Virus record (IMG/VR): IMGVR_UViG_3300005842_000021
Span: 1-43,429 of that record
DNA from: a virus
Direction: 5' to 3' (one strand)
Length of the DNA: 43,429 bases
The notes under the pieces are model-generated. The model ran no database searches. It was not told where the DNA came from and saw only the letters and a program-made list of their open reading frames with translations. Position numbers and translations under genes: made by a program. Positions 7,059-13,400 of this stretch are shown here, piece by piece (positions within the stretch are counted from its first letter, which is position 1; each line of letters opens with the position of its first letter).

Positions 7059-7140
7059 TGGGGTGGCCAGGAATCGAACCTGGATCAGATGAGGGCTACC
7101 GCCGAAGCCGACACCGCCTCTTCCATTGAGGTACCACCCC
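7059..7140 (-). tRNA. tRNA-like RNA 1 with an extended anticodon arm; no assignable anticodon
   Basis: Read leftward, GGGGTGG pairs perfectly with CCACCCC (7 bp), followed by discriminator A. U8 and A9, a D arm CCTC-AATGGAA-GAGG containing GG, a 4-nt variable loop (TGAT) and a T arm CCAGG-TTCGATT-CCTGG are all standard. The segment between D arm and variable loop is 28 nt, not 17. Ten positions on each side (GGTGTCGGCT and AGCCCTCATC) pair as 4 bp, a 2x2 mismatch and 4 bp, closing an 8-nt loop TCGGCGGT. No U sits in the usual position 33, so no amino acid can be assigned. CCA is not encoded. A routine tRNA search may miss it or call it a pseudogene; the preserved tertiary landmarks argue for a folded RNA. 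Confidence 0.7.
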
Positions 7141-7253
7141 GTGGAGACAGAGGGCCCGCGCATCACTTCTCGCAACAGATCGAGAGTGTTACTTTCCCGC
7201 TGTCTCGCTTCTGGGTTACATGATAACACACCTCCTATATGTAGTACCATGCG
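7141..7253 (-). other. Spacer between the two tRNA-like RNAs with a strong ribosome site before a start-stop ATGTAA
   Basis: This 113-bp interval has no supported gene. On the minus strand AGGAGG is followed, 9 bp later, by ATG and immediately by TAA (about 7213-7218). A GTG in another frame opens a reading frame that runs through tRNA-like RNA 1 and is treated as spurious. No promoter or terminator hairpin was seen, so both tRNA-like RNAs could be cut from one precursor. Confidence 0.45.
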
Positions 7254-7336
7254 TGGGGTGACCGGGATTCGAACCCGGATAGAATAGCAACTACGGCTAC
7301 TAGTCGCCATTGCCTCTACCATTGAGGTACCACCCC
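7254..7336 (-). tRNA. tRNA-like RNA 2 with an 11-bp anticodon stem; no reliable anticodon
   Basis: The GGGGTGG/TCACCCC acceptor (last pair G-U), discriminator A, U8, A9, D arm CCTC-AATGGTA-GAGG, variable loop CTAT and T arm CCGGG-TTCGAAT-CCCGG are canonical, and A15 can pair with U48. The anticodon region is a continuous 11-bp helix, AATGGCGACTA with TAGTTGCTATT including three G-U pairs, closing a 7-nt loop GTAGCCG. Some G-U pairs would be A-C mismatches if read from the plus strand, so the fold belongs to the leftward RNA. If the loop were read normally the triplet would be AGC, but the stem is six pairs too long for ordinary decoding. No CCA is encoded. The 5' end directly follows a U-rich tract. 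Confidence 0.72.
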
Positions 7337-7420
7337 AAAAAAGAAAAGAACAAGGCTCTGCAGTGGATACAGAGCCTTGCCCTTTACACCCGCCAGCTCG
7401 AGGTTTCTCTACCCGGCGGG
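7337..7420 (-). ncRNA. Probable small RNA between cassette promoter 5 and a terminator hairpin
   Basis: A cassette promoter (7421-7448) is followed by only about 45 bp before a terminator (7352-7378) with a U-rich tail (7337-7349). No ribosome site or usable start codon is present. The transcript would hold two hairpins: CCCGCC (7420-7415) with GGCGGG (7394-7389), and the 9-bp terminator stem. Alternatively it is the leader of tRNA-like RNA 2, since the U-tract runs straight into the tRNA-like 5' end. Confidence 0.6.
7352..7378 (-). terminator. Intrinsic terminator in front of tRNA-like RNA 2
   Basis: AAGGCTCTG (7352-7360) pairs with CAGAGCCTT (7370-7378). The minus-strand tail is a 13-nt pyrimidine run of T and C. 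The stem is identical to that at 6110-6136, with a different loop. Confidence 0.85.
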
Positions 7421-7448
7421 GTCATTATACCCTATGTAATTTTCGCGA
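7421..7448 (-). promoter_or_regulatory. Cassette promoter 5
   Basis: Minus strand: TCGCGA, 13 bp, perfect TATAAT (7429-7424), then GAC. It lacks two bases of the usual GAGAC. It drives the probable small RNA and perhaps the tRNA-like RNAs. Confidence 0.8.
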
Positions 7449-7455
7449 GGCTAAA

Positions 7456-7483
7456 CAGAGAGACCGAGTTAACGATCTCTCTG
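7456..7483 (-). terminator. Hairpin terminator after the 34-residue microprotein gene
   Basis: CAGAGAGA (7456-7463) pairs with TCTCTCTG (7476-7483), with a 12-nt loop, followed by TTTAGCC on the minus strand. The T-tract is weak. Confidence 0.65.
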
Positions 7484-7528
7484 AGTTCTCCGGTGGAACA
7501 CGATAGTTCTGGATTGCCGGGTGTTGGC

Positions 7529-7633
7529 CTACTCGATGCCTTGCCTGCGTGCGGTCTTCGCAGATCCGGCAAACAGGGCAATGAACATCACATTCAGCGC
7601 AACAATTCCGACAACGATCCATACGACTATCAT
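7529..7633 (-). CDS. 34-residue single-span membrane microprotein
   Basis: Too short for most gene callers, but well supported. The ATG at 7633 follows AAAGGATCATT and a perfect cassette promoter (7653-7682); TAG is at 7529-7531; a hairpin terminator follows. Residues 2-22 (Ile/Val/Trp/Leu/Met/Phe/Ala with one Asn) form a single hydrophobic helix. The tail SAKTARRQGIE carries Lys and Arg. Such a layout predicts an inner-membrane peptide with a cytoplasmic basic tail. It could be a holin-like, antiholin-like, exclusion or host-membrane-modifying peptide; nothing in the sequence decides between these. Confidence 0.72.
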   Translation of the reverse strand: MIVVWIVVGIVALNVMFIALFAGSAKTARRQGIE

Positions 7634-7652
7634 AATGATCCTTTCGTTGGAG

Positions 7653-7682
7653 GTCTCATTATAACAGTTGTAAAACACGCGA
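7653..7682 (-). promoter_or_regulatory. Cassette promoter 6
   Basis: Minus strand: TCGCGT, 13 bp, perfect TATAAT (7663-7658), GAGACC. It drives the 34-residue microprotein gene. Confidence 0.85.
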
Positions 7683-7728
7683 GACCGAAATTAACAACCC
7701 GTGTAACTTATATGCGTTGGGTGGTCAA

Positions 7729-7761
7729 AACAAGACACCGTGCAGGGGGTAGTGTCTTGTT
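7729..7761 (-). terminator. Intrinsic terminator of the second small-RNA cassette
   Basis: A 10-bp perfect stem, AACAAGACAC with GTGTCTTGTT, 13-nt loop, then TTTTGACC on the minus strand. It is related in sequence to the hairpin at 19666-19693. Confidence 0.85.
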
Positions 7762-7846
7762 CTCCGTAACACAGACGCCGGCGATCCTGCCCTTAGGCTC
7801 TATTATTCATGAGCGGTCGGGTGATAACACGGTAGCGTGGATTACG
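7729..7846 (-). ncRNA. Probable small RNA of about 115 nt
   Basis: Cassette promoter 7 (7847-7876) is followed by about 85 bp with no ribosome-site/start pair; the only short frame (ATG at 7810, five codons) has no ribosome site. It ends at a strong hairpin: AACAAGACAC (7729-7738) with GTGTCTTGTT (7752-7761). The same promoter-terminator layout encodes proteins elsewhere, so a stand-alone RNA is the simplest reading. Confidence 0.55.
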
Positions 7847-7876
7847 GTCTCATTATTATGCATGTTTTTCTTGCGA
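7847..7876 (-). promoter_or_regulatory. Cassette promoter 7
   Basis: Minus strand: TCGCAA, 13 bp, AATAAT (7857-7852), GAGACC. Its upstream end is 3 bp from the stop of the 106-residue gene (7879). Confidence 0.78.
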
Positions 7877-7878
7877 AA

Positions 7879-8199
7879 TCAGCTAAATACCTTCTCAAGC
7901 TGCTTCAATACCGCCGGATCAGAAACTTCCGCAGGGTTGAAACTGTTCTTGAAGGCGGTCTTGTGATAGACCTTGTATCCCTGATTTGTCTTGAGCACCC
8001 AATCATCCACAAATGCCGTAGTCTCTCGAATCCGCTTCGGGCGGAGAACACTCACCTTGATGTGGATAGCGACTTCTCCCTTAGCGGCAACGATAGATCC
8101 ATCGCACCACTCAGCTACTTCCCCCATGTTTTCGGAAGTAACTTGAACGGCATCGACATAGACGGGGCGGTGAACGAACTTGCCAATAGCGAGAGTCAT
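7879..8199 (-). CDS. Hypothetical actinophage-type protein, last of the replication operon
   Basis: 106 residues from the ATG at 8199 (AGAAGG upstream; an in-frame TTG at 8226 lies inside the previous gene and has no ribosome site). The sequence contains RPVYVDAVQVTSENMGEVAEWCDG, a pattern I remember from many small actinophage proteins of unknown role. It has alternating beta segments and a short C-terminal helix, and no membrane segment. It sits at the end of the overlapping train that begins with the polymerase fusion. No terminator separates it from cassette promoter 7. Confidence 0.8.
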   Translation of the reverse strand: MTLAIGKFVHRPVYVDAVQVTSENMGEVAEWCDGSIVAAKGEVAIHIKVSVLRPKRIRETTAFVDDWVLKTNQGYKVYHKTAFKNSFNPAEVSDPAVLKQLEKVFS

Positions 8200-8203
8200 G
8201 AAT

Positions 8204-8497
8204 CTATTCGCCTTCTCGAATATCAATTGATGAGATTACCGTTTGCGGATATTTCTGTCCGAAAGATTCGGACAGTTCAGTAAACTTGGTCCATACCTCA
8301 GTCCATTCTTCCGGGTTTGTTACATACACTGTTACCGAAATAGAATGGGTATAAGGTGAACGAGATTCTTCAAAATCGTCTAGCAAACGGATATCGTGGT
8401 CCCTAGCCGCATGATCAACAAGAAGTTTATGAATCTCCTCAATTGACCGACCTTGAAATTGTTTAGGGCAATAGGGACACTGGTGTGGAGCGATCAT
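8204..8497 (-). CDS. Small zinc-finger-like protein
   Basis: 97 residues. The N-terminus CPYCPKQF followed by two or three histidines (IHKLLVDHAARDH) has the spacing of a C2H2-type zinc knuckle at residues 7-32. The rest is beta-rich (SISVTVYVTNPEEW) with an acidic end. The start codon overlaps the preceding stop as ATGA, so translation is coupled. The zinc site suggests binding to nucleic acid or protein in replication or regulation. No orthologue is recognised. Confidence 0.75.
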   Translation of the reverse strand: MIAPHQCPYCPKQFQGRSIEEIHKLLVDHAARDHDIRLLDDFEESRSPYTHSISVTVYVTNPEEWTEVWTKFTELSESFGQKYPQTVISSIDIREGE

Positions 8498-8733
8498 TCC
8501 TTCTCAAGCTCCTCGTCCGTAACCTCTTTGACATATATGTTGATCTGAGTACGATCCACCTCATGATGAAGGAGCCAAACAATATCAGATACGAGTAGAA
8601 CAGTATTGCTCATTACAATTTTCTCGCCAATTCTGGGCAGGATCGGCGCACCATCCGACGAGAATGGAATAGGCGGGAATCTATAACCTTCGAGCTTAGG
8701 AACGGGAGTTAAAAGCAAAACAGAGACTCTCAT
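8494..8733 (-). CDS. Hypothetical protein, 79 residues
   Basis: A beta-rich small protein with a proline-rich first third (TPVPKLEGYRFPPIPF) and an acidic C-terminus (VTDEELEKE). Its stop overlaps the next start by 4 bp, and its own start overlaps the upstream gene by 4 bp, placing it inside the translationally coupled replication operon. No family recognised and no membrane or catalytic motif visible. Confidence 0.72.
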   Translation of the reverse strand: MRVSVLLLTPVPKLEGYRFPPIPFSSDGAPILPRIGEKIVMSNTVLLVSDIVWLLHHEVDRTQINIYVKEVTDEELEKE

Positions 8734-8912
8734 TTATCCTCGCATCCACATGTCGATGTGTGTAAATCTCCGTGAGTTCCAGAAGAATCCAGTGGACGAT
8801 GAGAATCGATTACCTTAATCAGGTGCCTGACGTATAGCTGAATATCACCAGGCCATTCCTCTACGTGCTGCTGTTCCTTACACAGGGCTTCACGAAGCAT
8901 TTTAAGGCTCAT
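8730..8912 (-). CDS. Hypothetical protein, 60 residues, with a CGC tail
   Basis: Mostly helical (MLREALCKEQQHVEEW, LYVRHLIKVIDSHRP), ending in STCGCEDK. The pair of cysteines plus nearby histidines could bind metal, but spacing is insufficient for a firm call. It overlaps both neighbours by 1-4 bp and follows the SSB gene directly, so it is co-expressed with replication proteins. Function unknown. Confidence 0.72.
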   Translation of the reverse strand: MSLKMLREALCKEQQHVEEWPGDIQLYVRHLIKVIDSHRPLDSSGTHGDLHTSTCGCEDK

Positions 8913-9445
8913 TATTTGGCCTTAAACGAGATCTCTCTGACTACGTGTTCACTCACAACTTCAGCGTCAACGTAATCAGAAGAACCAATTTCAGGAACAT
9001 CAGCATACTTAAGATCCAGCGCGTCTTCTTCGATCGTGACAAACAACGACTTGAGATATGCCTTGATACCACCCTTTCCTCCGACCTCCCACGTGTAGGG
9101 TCGGATAATCAGGTCGATCTGGCTAATCTCAACCCAATCTAGCAGTTCGATCTCACCCTCGCCAAGGTCTGTACGTCCCTTGGAGGTGATCATCACTACC
9201 TTCGGTGGCCGGTTCCTGAAGGAGACTGAAACCTGAAGGTACGGCCGTTCGGGATCTCCCTCCTCACGAGACCGAAGGGCCTTAACGTTCCAACCATCCT
9301 TGTCCAGTTCCTTGGCAAGGTCTTCATCCAGAAGAACACAGAAGTTCCTGTCTCCTTCTCGATTGTACATGCCTTCCTTACCGGCGAAGTTGTGGAAGAG
9401 AGTGTTGGCGTTTTCAATAAGGATAGTTCCCTTAGGTTGGCTCAT
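8912..9445 (-). CDS. Single-stranded DNA-binding protein (DUF2815-type)
   Basis: 177 residues. The start KGTILIENANTLFHNFAGK, the YNREGDRNFCVLLDED block, DGWNVKALRSREEGD and DLIIRPYTWEVGGKGGIKAYLKSLFVTIEED match the single-strand-binding protein family of Gram-positive phages (DUF2815-like). These proteins coat single-stranded DNA at the replication fork. Its place between the polymerase-helicase fusion and the rest of the operon supports that role. The ATG at 9445 has a GGAAGAGG ribosome site inside the preceding gene. The acidic-tail interaction motif of bacterial SSB is absent, as is usual for this family. Confidence 0.85.
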   Translation of the reverse strand: MSQPKGTILIENANTLFHNFAGKEGMYNREGDRNFCVLLDEDLAKELDKDGWNVKALRSREEGDPERPYLQVSVSFRNRPPKVVMITSKGRTDLGEGEIELLDWVEISQIDLIIRPYTWEVGGKGGIKAYLKSLFVTIEEDALDLKYADVPEIGSSDYVDAEVVSEHVVREISFKAK

Positions 9446-9599
9446 TCTGTTCCTCTTCCTTCTGGTTCACTACCATAAGTGTTCCGATGACCGCGAGATT
9501 TCCGTTCATCTTTTTCAGTTCTTCTTTAAGGTGACCGGCTATCCTTGCGAGATCGTTTATAGCCCTGGTAAGTTTAGCAAAATCCGGATCACTTGTCAT
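9432..9599 (-). CDS. Small helical coiled-coil-like protein
   Basis: 55 residues from the ATG at 9599, chosen because GAGGCG precedes it; a longer reading from 9641 lies mostly inside the upstream gene. Residues 6-31 are a charged helix (FAKLTRAINDLARIAGHLKEELKKM) with heptad-like leucines, followed by a hydrophobic stretch (LAVIGTLMVV) and an acidic tail. It could be a small oligomeric adaptor or a tail-anchored peptide. It overlaps both neighbouring genes. Not recognised. Confidence 0.72.
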   Translation of the reverse strand: MTSDPDFAKLTRAINDLARIAGHLKEELKKMNGNLAVIGTLMVVNQKEEEQNEPT

Positions 9600-9876
9600 T
9601 GTCTCGCCTCGCAAACGGATTCGGTCCCACATCAAAACCAAGACTGAAATGCGACACGTCGGCTCTAAGATTAAGTTGATCCATGATTTCCTCCGACACG
9701 TCTGTGCCGACGGTTGCTGTTACTTCTGCCCCTTTGACCGTTGCTTCGCCAATCACATGTCTTTTACCCTGCAAATAAACAACGAGAGGTACCGTTACAC
9801 GCGTATCCTCATCCGACTCGGTAAGAATAAGCCTATACTCGTCGTCACTATACATTGGAGGATTTTCAACAGCCAC
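9589..9876 (-). CDS. Hypothetical protein, 95 residues
   Basis: The GTG start at 9876 follows AAAGGAG. It is an acidic beta-rich protein (EYRLILTES, TRVTVPLVVYLQGK, VIGEATVKGAEVTATVG) with a polar C-terminus (NPFARRDNDK). No motifs for catalysis, membrane insertion or metal binding. It is embedded between two other small replication-operon genes with a 2-bp gap on one side and an 11-bp overlap on the other. No family recognised. Confidence 0.75.
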   Translation of the reverse strand: MAVENPPMYSDDEYRLILTESDEDTRVTVPLVVYLQGKRHVIGEATVKGAEVTATVGTDVSEEIMDQLNLRADVSHFSLGFDVGPNPFARRDNDK

Positions 9877-9878
9877 GA

Positions 9879-10073
9879 CTACTCCTTTGGTTTAGAAGGT
9901 CGTCCAAAGTTCCAGATTTCTTTCCTATCCTCGTCAGTACCTTGAATGAAACCGAATACTTCTTGCTCAGTCGGCATTCTTCCGAAACGTTCGTAAAGAC
10001 GATGTACAAGATCGTTCAGAGCACGATCCCTAGCCACCGAGTCTTGATAGCTGGAAGGCATATCATTGTCCAT
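9879..10073 (-). CDS. Hypothetical protein, 64 residues, helical
   Basis: Charged helical sequence: SVARDRALNDLVHRLYERFGRMPTEQEVFGFIQG then DEDRKEIWNFGRPSKPKE. The segment RMPTEQEVFGFI resembles the short turn-plus-helix found in many small DNA-binding or adaptor proteins, but no HTH can be asserted. The start overlaps the previous gene by 11 bp. Function unknown. Confidence 0.74.
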   Translation of the reverse strand: MDNDMPSSYQDSVARDRALNDLVHRLYERFGRMPTEQEVFGFIQGTDEDRKEIWNFGRPSKPKE

Positions 10074-10269
10074 CGGACAATTCCTCTATCAGAGCATCCC
10101 TAAGCTTAATAAGATCTTCGCGAGTAAGATTCACGACCGGATAACCGCTAAACGTTCCTTCAGTTACTATGAACTGCCAGCTGTCATCTCCACCAGTCTC
10201 TATGACGCATTCATCCCCGTCATTGTCAATAGCTGTCCATAGTTGCTTGTATCCAGAAGCATCAGTCAT
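10063..10269 (-). CDS. Hypothetical protein, 68 residues, weakly similar to the small cassette family
   Basis: Acidic beta-rich first half (YKQLWTAIDNDGDECVIETGGDDSWQFIV) and C-terminal helix VNLTREDLIKLRDALIEEL. The organisation beta segments then Leu-Thr-x-x-x-Leu-x-x-Leu-Arg-x-x-Leu mirrors the proteins at 6526, 19964 and 20323, so a shared small fold is possible. It lies right after the first small gene downstream of the polymerase fusion, not in a cassette. Confidence 0.74.
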   Translation of the reverse strand: MTDASGYKQLWTAIDNDGDECVIETGGDDSWQFIVTEGTFSGYPVVNLTREDLIKLRDALIEELSDGQ

Positions 10270-10277
10270 AAATATTC

Positions 10278-10493
10278 CTAACCATCAATAAAACGTCTAT
10301 GAATATCTTGTTCATGCAGCTCGATCTGGTCGTGAACGGTTTCCAGAGACATCCCTCCCGGGAAATTTTCCGGCCACTCAAAGATTAAAGTGTTTCTTTC
10401 ACTACAATTTGCGTGGTGAAGGCCCACTTTGTTATCATAATGTAAAATCTTATACTCTTGCAAGATCCGATTAGGAGATATATAGGTTGTCAA
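10278..10493 (-). CDS. Hypothetical protein, 71 residues, directly after the polymerase fusion
   Basis: The probable TTG start at 10493 lies just after the polymerase stop (10497) with GAGGTG inside the polymerase 3' end; no better start is available for a full-length product. The C-terminal half contains FEWPENFPGGMSLETVHDQIELHEQDIHRRFI, a helix with several His and Glu. No family recognised. Translation probably depends on termination of the polymerase gene. Confidence 0.65.
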   Translation of the reverse strand: MTTYISPNRILQEYKILHYDNKVGLHHANCSERNTLIFEWPENFPGGMSLETVHDQIELHEQDIHRRFIDG

Positions 10494-10496
10494 CCT

Positions 10497-13400
10497 TCAC
10501 CTCACGAAAGTAGCGAACGGACCAAAGAAATCGATAGCATTCTTAGCCTCTTCGGCCAGTTTCTCAAAGTAGGACATGTCGATGATGTCTTTACCAAGCT
10601 TGACGGCATGCTCAGCCTCGAGCCAGGAATACCCCTTAGTACCAGCCACAGCGTATCGCTTGTCGTCCTTAACCCGATACAACGTTCCACCACCGCTAAG
10701 CACCGGGACAAATAGACCTGTCCTACCAACGAACTGCATGACATCCCCATCGGTAAAGTGGAGATACATCGCTCCCTGCACCACCGACTTTGGCTCACAC
10801 AAATCCTGGAAGGTAATCTCTTCCTTAGTGAACAACTTCTTAAATACATATGGCTGCTGGAATTGAGCTCCGACCGCAGTCCACTTCGTCTTCCAGGCGT
10901 CGGTGTTTGGTCCTTCAAGGGTGGCCGGTATAATCTCTCGAGCAATATAGACCGCGTCATTTACAAGACAAAACTGTTCATACGTAGTCTCATGCTCGAA
11001 CTCGTACCCATACTTCTCCCCGAACAACTTTACCTGCTCGATAATCTCAGGCGTAGCGTTCGGGATCTTCACCGAATCCGTCTTGATGTGGACTACTTCG
11101 AAACCCTGCTCCTGGATGAAGTGCTTGAGATCGATCATAAACAAAGCGCCACGCTTGGCTACGATGTTGTCTTTGTTTCGAACGTCTCTAAACGGGTTGT
11201 CAAACTTCGCGCTTGTAAGACCGTAGACAATATTGATAACGATCTTAAGAGCGTCGCTAAGAGCTTTGGCCTGTGATTCATCCTTAAGGAAGGGGGCGAG
11301 CCGACCACCCATGGTCTTTCTAGCAGTTGCGAAATCCTTGCGCTTGATAGCAAGTCTTGCGGTGGTAAGGGCAGCGAAGTTTGGGGTGAAGTCGCCGAAT
11401 AGGTTGAGCACCCGAATTGAGGTTGGGTGCATCGACGCAACATCCAGCACCGCGACATTCGAGTACATCCCGGGTTCGGCGTAAACATAGCCGCCTTCTC
11501 CCACGAGCTCGTCTCGATAGGTGGATTTTCCTCTCTCATAAACATACCCAGGGAACTCCTTGCTAAGATCGGTGTAGACGAAGCTACGCTGTGGATTACG
11601 CTCCTCGCCAAAGATGATCCTGGCTGTGTGTTTCTGAGTAGTGTCATTGACCGATAATCCACTTAGCTCAGCCAAGATTTCTCGAGCTACGAAATCTCCT
11701 CCGCGAGACTCGAATGTAACTTCAGTAGAGATAACGTCGTTCGCGCAGTAGTCTACGACTCTAGAGATATCTTTGTCTTCAACAGGTTGATCCCATGGAA
11801 GATCCAGCTCAACGTGGTGAACACCCAAGTCGATCTGGAATTTCTTCAAGCTTTGTTTGACTGAGCTGAAGTCATAAATATCCGCGTATGAGATATTGTA
11901 CGCCTCGCCGAACATAGCATTTGCTTGTCCGTCGATGATTTTCTTTGAGAGTTGGTAAAGCTGTTCGTTGTTATAGCCCATATAGCGAGCCCATAGGATA
12001 TGGTTGTCGTAACGACGATTGTTAAATCCCACCAGCTTGAACTGGAACAGCGCTTCAATTTCCTGCGCTGTAGGGTTAATCATCTTTACGACGTCTGCGG
12101 CTCCTTCAAACTTCCAGCAGACCACAAAGAGGTTTGGATAAACCTCCACATCGAAGAATACAATTCGCTCGTCCGTAGCCTGCTTGCCACCCTCATCCAA
12201 AGGCTCTTTACGTGCTGCGACATCTGGCGACTTGAACTGCATCTTCTGCACAGTCTTCAAGCATTGCAATGCTTGGTTGGTTGAGTTGTTTGCAAACGCG
12301 ATGATCCTCGCCCGCATATCGGTAAGATCGTAAGTTAACCCAGAATTATATGCCTCGGCAAGAATATGCTCAATGAAATCAATCGAAGGCTTTGTTCCTG
12401 GGTGGATTTCCTTATGCAGATTTCGAAGGATGAGCTCACGAAGTCCACGTTCGGTTTTAATGGTATCGGTTTGAAGCACCGATTTCTCCTTCAGTGGGAG
12501 TCCGGAGTTAATAGTCGCCACGGGCACATTGTTGCAGCGGGACAGCCGTCTACGTAGACTCGCATCCCCCACGAACACCTTGATTTCGATTCCATCGTCA
12601 TATGATCGAACCAAGTCGTGCACATCACCGTCATACGTATAGTGGAGGTGGACTCCGGCCCCGGACTTGCTAAGCTCTGAATAGGTGGGGGGCCATTGAC
12701 TTGCTGCGGCGAGGTTTCGCTCAAGGGATTTGTTTCCATCGTCGTCCTTAAGGTCGAAATCAATTACAATATGATTCTCAGGGACCTTGACGAAATGCAC
12801 TTGTGTGGTATTTAGATCGCAGAGCTTGGTCTTTACTTCAGACCATTTTCTACTGGGGGTTCCATCGGCCTTAGCTTCCTGAGCTGGTTGTCCCGCCATC
12901 TGTTGATCAAAGAGACTGACACTCTCTTCAAGAACCAAGCTATAAACAGTCCGGTCAGGAACACGAGCAGAGCTAAAATGCCCTGTAAGTAGGCCCATGT
13001 AGTAGCTACGAACAGGTGTGCCATCCACAGTCGTTCGTTCCACAAATTCTTGAAAATAGTTCTTCAACTCCTCTCGGAATCGATACATAGGTAGCGTGAA
13101 CTCAAGTCCTGTATCTAGCACATATTGCTTGTATAGGCTATAGGCCTGCTTAAGAGTTACGCCACCCTGAGATTTGAAGACGTCGTAGTGAGCCTCAACG
13201 AAGTTGAAGAAGACGTCTGTCTGGAACATCATCTCCAAAGGACGATAGGAGTTGTAGTAGTTTTTACCCATCGACCGATAAACTTCGAGGCAGTGATATG
13301 CGATTGCTCCTAGCTCGAACTCAATCCGAGACATAAGAGTGTTGTAATGGTTGGGGTCAAACTTCTTCCCCGTCGGATGTACATCAATAAGCCGACGAAT

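Noticed and set aside
7041-7322. 93-codon open frame on the minus strand covering both tRNA-like RNAs
   Set aside because: It reads straight through the structured tRNA-like sequences and its composition follows their arms. A ribosome site before an internal GTG exists, but the RNA structures are better supported.
7059-7336. Standard tRNA, selenocysteine tRNA or group I intron-bearing tRNA
   Set aside because: Acceptor and D arm lengths are ordinary, no long variable arm is present, and the extra anticodon-arm sequence is only about 11-12 nt, far below an intron; no anticodon can be placed with U33 in copy 1.
7310-7966. 218-codon plus-strand frame over the cassette region
   Set aside because: It crosses three cassette promoters and several terminators in antisense, has no ribosome site and overlaps the supported microprotein gene.
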